Positions 1-5,247 of a stretch of 6,641 nt of DNA are shown here, piece after piece. The stretch comes from an uncultured Porphyromonadaceae bacterium (lineage in GTDB: Bacteria > Bacteroidota > Bacteroidia > Bacteroidales > Muribaculaceae), in assembly GCA_905193485.1 (NCBI GenBank), contig CAJJOX010000125.1:1-6641 (forward strand), read 5' to 3'. The position numbers and the translations under genes were made by a program. How positions within the stretch are numbered: the stretch's first letter is position 1; every line of letters starts with the position of its first letter. The notes beneath the pieces were generated by a model, which saw only the letters and a list, made by a program, of their open reading frames with translations, did no database searches and had not been told where the DNA came from.

Positions 1-95
1 ACGACCTGAACGTAGTGATCGGCGGGGGGGGGGACCCCCGCCGGTGCGGTGATCATCGCTGCTGCTGCGAATAATATTGATTTTAGTCCTTTCAT
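1..95 (-). CDS. Start of an exported protein, third gene of the susCD operon (partial)
   Basis: Only the first 31 codons are visible; the gene runs off the left edge. The reading begins at the ATG at 95-93. It has a basic start (MKGLK) followed by a hydrophobic stretch (SILFAAAAMITAPA) that looks like a signal peptide, with possible cleavage after TAPA near residue 18. No lipobox cysteine is visible, unlike the SusD partner. It starts 43 bp after the susD-like stop codon on the same strand, so it is probably co-transcribed. Genes in this place usually encode surface glycan-binding proteins, glycoside hydrolases or other secreted enzymes, but nothing here identifies the family. Codons 20-25 contain a run of ten C (coding strand). 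One base of slippage or sequencing error there would change every residue downstream, so the residues after VPPP (ADHYVQVV in the frame as given) are uncertain. Confidence 0.6.
   Translation of the reverse strand, partial: MKGLKSILFAAAAMITAPAGVPPPADHYVQV
20..43. repeat. G10 homopolymer inside a GC inverted repeat
   Basis: Ten consecutive G (24-33, + strand) sit in a perfect inverted repeat. The left arm CGGCGGGGG (20-28) pairs with CCCCCGCCG (35-43), leaving a six-base loop. It lies inside the third gene just after its signal peptide. Such a tract is prone to replication slippage and also to sequencing error. Confidence 0.75.
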
Positions 96-138
96 TGTTT
101 GATAAAAATTGATAGATGATTAAGATATTAGGGTTAAA

Positions 139-1701
139 TCAGTTCTTTTTAGCCCACCAGAGATCCGTGGCGCTGTTGTCCGGACCGCCGAGCATCTGGA
201 TGGCGGCGCGTACATTGGCTTCGTTGGTGTTGAATTCCGACTGCGGGAACGGCAGACGGCGCATGCCGCGGGCGGAGGTTACACCGTCGGTCGAGAGATT
301 GTTGACAACGGGGAACCATTTCGGATAACCTGTGCGGCGGAAGTCGGCCCATGATTCCCATCCGTTGGGGAAGTTGCCGAGCCATTTCTGGACGATGATA
401 CGTTCAAGATTGGTTTCAAATCCGGCAGTTTCGTCATATTTCGGGCAGATAGTGCTGGCGGCAACGATATTGTAGGATGAATTGTCGAGAGCGACGTAAT
501 CGGCGGGAGTTGCCGTGCTGTTGAGATAGTCGCCTATTTCAGCACCGCGTTCCTGCATCGAAACGGTCACGCCCTGTTCGTAAAGTTCTTTTGCCGTGCC
601 GCCCATATTCCAGCCGCGGAGTGCTCCCTCGGCACGTGAGAACCAGGATTCGCTTGCAGAAATTGAGAGAAGCTTGTCTTGTGCACCGTAGATAGTGGGA
701 GAGTAGTTGGGGAATGTGGTAAGGTCGTAGAGATATACACCGCTACGGACACCGATGAACGAGCCGTCGGTAGCGGGAAGAGCATATTTCTCAAGACGGG
801 GATCGTTGTAGCCGTTCATATAAGAGGTGATGTCGGCGCTGATGCGGCCTTCAACCCAGAGAACGCTTGTTTTGTGAAGGGCATTACCGCCGGGAATAAA
901 TGAAGACCAGGCGGCGTCAGCAGCTTCGGAGATTAACCCTCCGGGATCATTGGCTGCCTCCTCGGCTTTCTGCTGTGCGAGTGTGGGATTGACGTTGACA
1001 AGACGCATTGCCAGACGGAGTTTGAGTGTGTTGGCGAATTTTACCCACTTGGCGACATTGCCTTGATATACATAGTCAACGTCTGCGAAAAGAGCCGCTG
1101 TGTTGCCACCTACGGATTCTTTAAGGCCTGAAATCACTTTGTCAAGTTCGGCGAACATTGAGTTATAAAGGTCGGGCATGTCGTCATAAGCCACCTGATA
1201 TGAGTTGCCGCCTCCGATCAAAGAGAAAGGTGTCGGACCGTAGCAGTCGCTGATTCGCAGTGTTGCGAAGATGCGGAGCAGGTTGGCCCAGTGATAAGTC
1301 AAACCCTCACCGCCTGAGATGTCGCGGATGCGGAAGAAAGGAGTATAGATCTGGGGCATTGTTGTGTCAAACATATTGCCGATCCAGCCGATACGCGGAT
1401 TGTAGCAGGCATACATACCGTCTGTACCCCACTGGTTTTTAGCGGATGTCATACGGCCGTATTCGCAACCGATCATCTGATCGAGCATCTGATAGTTGTT
1501 TTCCTGACCTTGTGCTACGGTAGGAATCATTGTTGAAATCAGGGTGGCAGTCGAGGCGAAATCTCCTTCCATCTGTTCGGGAGTCGGCGCTTTCGGGTCA
1601 GTATTGAAGTCCTCGAATTTGTCGGTACATCCTGCTGCGCCAAGCATTAGGGTGCCGCCCAACATCAAGGTTGCTATATTTTTATACATTTGAGTTTTCA
1701 T
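139..1701 (-). CDS. SusD/RagB-family nutrient-binding outer-membrane lipoprotein
   Basis: Surface lipoprotein that acts as the ligand-binding lid of the SusC-like channel encoded just upstream. Residues 1-24 form a lipoprotein signal peptide; the lipobox LGAAGC ends at Cys25. The next residues, TDKFED, are acidic and fit the Bacteroidota surface-export signal. The mature protein begins FEDFNTDPKAPT, typical of the SusD-like subgroup Pfam describes as SusD and RagB outer membrane lipoproteins (probably PF12771 or PF12741 rather than classical SusD). The C-terminal part has the family's Trp-rich segment WLGNFPNGWESWADFRRTGY (about residues 440-459) and RRLPFPQSEFNTN (about 481-493). At 520 aa it has the usual length and looks intact. 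An in-frame Met at residue 5 could also start it; Met1 leaves only 17 bp from the susC stop. The ligand cannot be read from sequence. Confidence 0.95.
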   Translation of the reverse strand: MKTQMYKNIATLMLGGTLMLGAAGCTDKFEDFNTDPKAPTPEQMEGDFASTATLISTMIPTVAQGQENNYQMLDQMIGCEYGRMTSAKNQWGTDGMYACYNPRIGWIGNMFDTTMPQIYTPFFRIRDISGGEGLTYHWANLLRIFATLRISDCYGPTPFSLIGGGNSYQVAYDDMPDLYNSMFAELDKVISGLKESVGGNTAALFADVDYVYQGNVAKWVKFANTLKLRLAMRLVNVNPTLAQQKAEEAANDPGGLISEAADAAWSSFIPGGNALHKTSVLWVEGRISADITSYMNGYNDPRLEKYALPATDGSFIGVRSGVYLYDLTTFPNYSPTIYGAQDKLLSISASESWFSRAEGALRGWNMGGTAKELYEQGVTVSMQERGAEIGDYLNSTATPADYVALDNSSYNIVAASTICPKYDETAGFETNLERIIVQKWLGNFPNGWESWADFRRTGYPKWFPVVNNLSTDGVTSARGMRRLPFPQSEFNTNEANVRAAIQMLGGPDNSATDLWWAKKN

Positions 1702-1718
1702 AATAATCTTGTCGTGGA

Positions 1719-4700
1719 TCAGAATGTGAATTTAACATTGAAACCGTAAGTGCGGATGCTGGGCTGCTGGAAGTAATCGACACCCTGATAGAAGTTGTTG
1801 GTTGTCGATGAGGTGCTTTCGGGATCGAAGGGAGCCTTGCAGTAGATCATCCAGAGGTTCTTGCCGGTGAGCGATAATGTCACATCGGCGATGTTTTTCA
1901 GCATTGTGCGCGGGAATGTGTAGCTGACGGTGAGGTCGGCCAGACGCACGTTTGTAGCGTTATATACATAATATGTACCGGCTGCGCCCGAGATGGTTTC
2001 GTAGTAGTTCTGAGGATCTGCGGTTCCGTTGCCGGGGATTGGCACTCCGCCTGCGTTGCGGGCGTCGGCAGATACCTGCGAAACGCCATAGCGGTCAAGA
2101 ACGGCCTGGGTGTCGGAGATGACCTGACCGCCGAAGCGACCTGTAACGGCCCAGCTGAGGGAGAGGTCTTTCCATCCGAGTGTTCCTGTCCAGCCCATGT
2201 GGAATTTAGGCAGGAGAGAGCCGACCTTGAAGTAGTCTACCTGTTCGAGCTGGACTTTTCCGGTCTGCGGGTCCTTCCATACATATCCGTTGCCCGACTG
2301 GCGGAGGCGGAGGTTGCTGTAGAGGTCACCCATAGTGCCGCCTTCATAAAGGCGGATTGCGGGGCCGCCGCCCATGCCGAGGCAGTTGGTGGCTGCGAAG
2401 TATTCCATTTCGATAGGAAGGCCGGTTTCGGGGTCGAGGGCACCGTTGGCAAGAGAGATGACTTTGTTGCGGTTCAGAGAGTAGGTGATGCCGGTGTTGA
2501 AGCGCCAGTTGCCCCATTGGTTCTGATATGTGAGCGCTGCTTCGATACCGCGGTTTTCGATATTACCTGTCTGGATCAGGTTGGTCTTGTAGCCGGAAGA
2601 TGCGGATGCCGGAATTTCGAAGGTCTGGTTGAAAGTGTTGGCTTTGTAATATGTGACATCAAGGCCGATGGTGTTGTTGAGGAACTTGGCGCTCAGACCG
2701 ATTTCCCAGGATTTGGTGTTCTCGGGCTTGAGGTTGGGGTTGTAGTGTTTCGACGGCCATTCGTATTGGTTGGTCTGGTCGTTATAAACATATTGCATGC
2801 GGGTCAGATAGCGTGAGGGTGACGATGCCACTTCAGCCCACGAACCACGCACTTTCAGGAACGAGATGGCCTGAGGAAGCTGTTCGCGGAATGTTTCGCT
2901 GATAAGCCAGCTGCCGCCTACCGACGGGTAGAAATAGCTCATCTTGTCGGTGAATGCAAGCATGGAGGCCCAGTCGTTACGGCCGGTTACGGTCAGATAA
3001 TACTGGCTGTCCCATCCGAGTTCGACTGAAGCGAAGATCGATTGAACCTGATCGTGCCATTCGGCATCGCCGCGTTTCATCTGAGTGGTAGAGATGTTGC
3101 CGTAGGAGAAGAAGTTGGGGATTGATGCGAGGCTTCCTTCATAGTGGTCGGATTCTTCGAGCATATCGTTGATCGAAGCACCAAGCTGTGCGTTAAGGTT
3201 CAGACGGTTGTCGATGAAGTTCTTGTTCATTGAAGCCATCACGTCGGCATAGGTAGAGCGGCTCAGTGTACGTCTTTTGGCATACATACCTTTATCAGAA
3301 CCGGCAAGCACGTTGATTGTTGTCGCATAGTATTTTTCTTCATATACTGTGTTTGCGTTATCAACGCGGACACGGCCGATCACATACAGCCAGGGGAGGA
3401 TGTCGTATTTCAGCGATGCGTTGAACATGTAGCGCTGCTTGCGGGCTTCTCGAAGCATGCGTTTCTGTGTCCAGTAGGGGTTCTGCATTGTGAAAATCGT
3501 GGGATATTTCTGTTCCCAGAACTGGGTCATGATGTTACGCGACGGATCGAAGCGCTCAAACATGCGGACGTCATCAAAGTTTTCGCCGCGCGGGAAGAGC
3601 CAAAGGGCGGGAATCGGGTTGAAGTATTCACCGGATCCGACGAAGTTTTTGTTGTTCTGGATGATATAGCTTGCGCCGAGGTCGAGGGTCAGCTTATCGT
3701 TGAAGAACTTGGTGGTGTTGCGGATCGAGAAGTTGTAGCGGTTGTAGTCCGATTCGGGCATCACGCCGGGGGCGTTGGTGACGGCTGCCGATGCATAAGT
3801 CTGGTTCTTTTCGGTGCCGACGGTGAGTGTCAGGGCATTGATTTCCGTAACGCCGGTCTGGAAGAAATCCAGGGGATCGTAGCTGGTCGGAGTTTCGAGC
3901 ATTGCACCCCATGATGCGAATTCGCCCGGTTTGTTGCCGTAGGTGTTCTGGAATTTCGGGGTCATCCAGATGTTATGGAACTGTGTTGTGTTGCTGTAGG
4001 TCAGCTTGGCGCGGCCTTCGGCACCTTTCTTGGTGGTGATGAGGATGACGCCGCTTGCGGCTGCCGAGCCGTAGAGGGCGGCTGCTGAAGGGCCGGAGAG
4101 CACCGACATCGATTCGATGTCGTCGGGGTTGATATCGGCAACAGAGCTTGAACCCGGCTGTTTGGCCATTGTACCGCCTTCTTCCGAGCCGGTGTTGACG
4201 TCAAACATCGGGATACCGTCGATTACGTAGAGAGCGTTGTCATTGCCGGTAAGCGATTTGGTGCCGCGCATGATGACACGGGCTGCCGAGCCTGAACCGG
4301 CCGAACCGGAGCTGATGTTTACGCCGGCAACCTTGCCTGCGAGCGAGTTGATGAAGTTGGCGTCCTTATTGGTGGTGAAGGCATCGCCTTTGAGTGTCTG
4401 CACGTTGTAGCTCAGTGCTTTCTGTTCGCGTTTGATGCCGAGTGCCGTCACAACGACCTCGTTGAGCGCTGTGGCTTCCTCTTCCATCACAAGGTCGATG
4501 TGACCGGAAGCGGGAACAGGCATGTTTACCTGGCGGTAGCCGATGTAGGTGAATTTAAGCATGTCGCCTGTTTTGGCTTTCAGGGTGAACTCGCCATCCA
4601 TGTTTGTCTGCGTGCCGACGGGAGTGCCGTCGACAATCACGGATACACCGATCAACGGTTCACCGCTTGTGTCAGTTACTGTTCCTTTTACCGTTCCATT

Positions 4701-4769
4701 CTGGGCCATTACGCTCAGGACAGGGAAAAGCAAAAGCATCAGTAGTAAGCTTGTTACCTTTGACTTCAT
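1719..4769 (-). CDS. SusC/RagA-family TonB-linked outer-membrane transporter
   Basis: Outer-membrane beta-barrel that imports a ligand with energy from TonB, in complex with the SusD-like lipoprotein. Residues 1-22 form a signal peptide with cleavage after VMA. A carboxypeptidase-D-like beta-sandwich domain follows (about 26-98, with GTVTDTSGEPLIGVSV and GEFTLKAKTGD). Next is a TonB-box-like stretch, EVVVTALG (104-111). The plug domain (about 115-249) contains RGTKSLTGNDNALYVIDGIP (168-187), the SusC/RagA signature region, and ends in GVILITTKKG. The rest forms the barrel and finishes with aromatic FNVKFTF. The length of 1016 aa is normal. There is no N-terminal STN signalling domain, so this is probably not a FecA-type transducer working through an anti-sigma factor. 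No SD-like sequence precedes the ATG, as is usual in the phylum; the AT-rich leader and the signal peptide support this start. Confidence 0.97.
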   Translation of the reverse strand: MKSKVTSLLLMLLLFPVLSVMAQNGTVKGTVTDTSGEPLIGVSVIVDGTPVGTQTNMDGEFTLKAKTGDMLKFTYIGYRQVNMPVPASGHIDLVMEEEATALNEVVVTALGIKREQKALSYNVQTLKGDAFTTNKDANFINSLAGKVAGVNISSGSAGSGSAARVIMRGTKSLTGNDNALYVIDGIPMFDVNTGSEEGGTMAKQPGSSSVADINPDDIESMSVLSGPSAAALYGSAAASGVILITTKKGAEGRAKLTYSNTTQFHNIWMTPKFQNTYGNKPGEFASWGAMLETPTSYDPLDFFQTGVTEINALTLTVGTEKNQTYASAAVTNAPGVMPESDYNRYNFSIRNTTKFFNDKLTLDLGASYIIQNNKNFVGSGEYFNPIPALWLFPRGENFDDVRMFERFDPSRNIMTQFWEQKYPTIFTMQNPYWTQKRMLREARKQRYMFNASLKYDILPWLYVIGRVRVDNANTVYEEKYYATTINVLAGSDKGMYAKRRTLSRSTYADVMASMNKNFIDNRLNLNAQLGASINDMLEESDHYEGSLASIPNFFSYGNISTTQMKRGDAEWHDQVQSIFASVELGWDSQYYLTVTGRNDWASMLAFTDKMSYFYPSVGGSWLISETFREQLPQAISFLKVRGSWAEVASSPSRYLTRMQYVYNDQTNQYEWPSKHYNPNLKPENTKSWEIGLSAKFLNNTIGLDVTYYKANTFNQTFEIPASASSGYKTNLIQTGNIENRGIEAALTYQNQWGNWRFNTGITYSLNRNKVISLANGALDPETGLPIEMEYFAATNCLGMGGGPAIRLYEGGTMGDLYSNLRLRQSGNGYVWKDPQTGKVQLEQVDYFKVGSLLPKFHMGWTGTLGWKDLSLSWAVTGRFGGQVISDTQAVLDRYGVSQVSADARNAGGVPIPGNGTADPQNYYETISGAAGTYYVYNATNVRLADLTVSYTFPRTMLKNIADVTLSLTGKNLWMIYCKAPFDPESTSSTTNNFYQGVDYFQQPSIRTYGFNVKFTF

Positions 4770-4824
4770 AATGTTTGATTGATTGGTTGGTAATTAAGGT
4801 TATGTTAGTTAATGGTTTTTGTGC

Positions 4825-4837
4825 ATCGTTTGCCGTG
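4825..4837 (+). repeat. 13-bp direct repeat, copy 1
   Basis: ATCGTTTGCCGTG, identical to 5210-5222 and in the same orientation. This copy lies in the susC leader, 56 bp before the susC start codon. The flanking bases of the two copies differ. Confidence 0.8.
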
Positions 4838-4883
4838 CCTTACGCTATCAATCTGATGTTGTGGACAAAGAGGTTGATGTGCG

Positions 4884-4911
4884 TCGGCAACAGGCGGTAA
4901 TCTGTTGTTGG
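4884..4911 (+). other. Small hairpin in the susC leader region
   Basis: CAACAG (4888-4893) and CTGTTG (4902-4907) form a six-bp stem with an eight-base loop. In an RNA copied as the + strand, the stem could extend to ten pairs (4884-4893 with 4902-4911) using G-U pairs. The minus-strand leader cannot make those extra pairs. A T-run follows about ten bases later (4918-4922). The function is unknown. Confidence 0.4.
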
Positions 4912-4972
4912 AAAATGTTTTTCGCGGTTTTTGTTTGTAATTGTGGTTAAAATGGTATAGATTCGGTGAAAT

Positions 4973-4985
4973 TTTTGTTACAAAA
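4973..4985. promoter_or_regulatory. Short palindrome overlapping the -7-like box
   Basis: TTTTGTTACAAAA is a perfect dyad with six-bp arms around a central T. It overlaps the TACTTTTG octamer at 4981-4988 and would cover a transcription start near 4974. It could be a regulator binding site, but AT-rich dyads of this size also arise by chance. Confidence 0.3.
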
Positions 4986-4988
4986 GTA
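4981..4988 (-). promoter_or_regulatory. Candidate -7 box of the susCD operon (proximal)
   Basis: The minus strand reads TACTTTTG, matching the Bacteroides -7 consensus TAnnTTTG. No TTTG -33 element is found at the expected distance; that position is taken by the G9 tract (5008-5016, 19 bp upstream). Transcription from here would give a leader of about 200 nt before susC. Either an activator is needed or this is not the true promoter. Confidence 0.45.
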
Positions 4989-4999
4989 AGCAAAAGGGG

Positions 5000-5007
5000 C
5001 AAAATTA
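5000..5007 (-). promoter_or_regulatory. Candidate -7 box of the susCD operon (distal)
   Basis: The minus strand reads TAATTTTG, a second match to TAnnTTTG, directly downstream of the G9 tract. The nearest upstream TTTG (complement of 5037-5040) is 29 bp away, too far for a normal -33 element. The octamer also forms the loop of a possible GGGG/CCCC hairpin (5008-5011 with 4996-4999). Confidence 0.35.
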
Positions 5008-5016
5008 CCCCCCCCC
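5008..5016 (-). repeat. G9 homopolymer (coding strand) in the susC upstream region
   Basis: Nine consecutive C on the + strand, hence nine G on the strand of the operon. It sits between the 11-bp inverted repeat and the distal -7-like box and is flanked by the short inverted repeat CAAAAT (5000-5005) / ATTTTG (5017-5022). A length change would alter the spacing of anything bound on either side. Confidence 0.75.
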
Positions 5017-5043
5017 ATTTTGTTAAATAATATTAACAAAATG
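5016..5043. promoter_or_regulatory. 11-bp perfect inverted repeat, possible operator
   Basis: CATTTTGTTAA (5016-5026) and TTAACAAAATG (5033-5043) are perfect reverse complements around the six-base spacer ATAATA. The element lies directly upstream of the G9 tract and the -7-like boxes, where an activator would bind. No T-tract follows on the minus strand, so a terminator is less likely. Confidence 0.5.
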
Positions 5044-5102
5044 AGCCGATCGGCATTTTTCACAAATTGCCGCAAAAATTTGCTTAAATGTTGCTGTACA
5101 CC

Positions 5103-5125
5103 CCGGGGCATGAAAAATGCCCCGG
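5103..5125 (-). terminator. GC-rich hairpin downstream of the kinase, possible terminator
   Basis: CCGGGGCAT (5103-5111) and ATGCCCCGG (5117-5125) form a perfect nine-bp stem with a five-base loop, 122 bp after the kinase stop codon. It would separate the kinase transcript from the susC operon. No uridine run follows on the minus strand, so it is not a textbook intrinsic terminator; it may work with Rho or protect the 3' end. Confidence 0.45.
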
Positions 5126-5209
5126 ATGCTGTCGTTTTGATGCTTTTCCGGATTAAGACTTCGTTTCCTTAATATTTGTTAACGATGCCTGGTATTTTGA
5201 AATCGTGTG

Positions 5210-5222
5210 ATCGTTTGCCGTG
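5210..5222 (+). repeat. 13-bp direct repeat, copy 2
   Basis: ATCGTTTGCCGTG, identical to 4825-4837. This copy lies 25 bp beyond the kinase stop codon. The two copies are 385 bp apart and nearly bracket the intergenic region. Confidence 0.8.
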
Positions 5223-5247
5223 AGGATGTGTGTGTCGCCTGTCGGGT

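Larger units (their letters stand above)
4770..5247. other. 478-bp intergenic region with the susC leader and control signals
   Basis: No convincing protein gene lies here. An open frame at 4805-5002 (minus, 65 codons) has low-complexity content and no family look. From the kinase side towards susC the region holds one copy of a 13-bp direct repeat, a GC-rich hairpin, a 10-bp palindrome (GCCGATCGGC, 5045-5054), an 11-bp inverted repeat, a G9 tract on the coding strand, two -7-like octamers, a small hairpin (4888-4907), the second copy of the 13-bp repeat, and an AT-rich segment before the susC ATG. If transcription starts near 4974, the untranslated leader is about 200 nt. Confidence 0.8.

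Noticed and set aside
2199..2816. Open frame of 205 codons on the + strand
   Set aside because: It lies entirely opposite the susC-like gene, whose family motifs are unbroken. Its composition mirrors the codon pattern of the other strand and it matches no family I recognise.
4814..4934. GGTTTTTGT repeated at 4814-4822 and 4926-4934
   Set aside because: A nine-base T-rich word in an AT-rich leader is easily explained by chance.
4805..5002. 65-codon open frame between kinase and susC (minus strand)
   Set aside because: It ends in the leader, overlaps the promoter-like boxes at its start, and has a composition without domain or signal peptide. It is more likely untranslated.
4973..5041. Inverted repeat TTTTGTTA/TAACAAAA (4973-4980 and 5034-5041) as an invertible promoter
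   Set aside because: The arms are only eight bases and AT-rich, the spacer is about 53 bp, and no recombinase gene is nearby. Known invertible promoters of Bacteroidales generally have longer arms and spacers.
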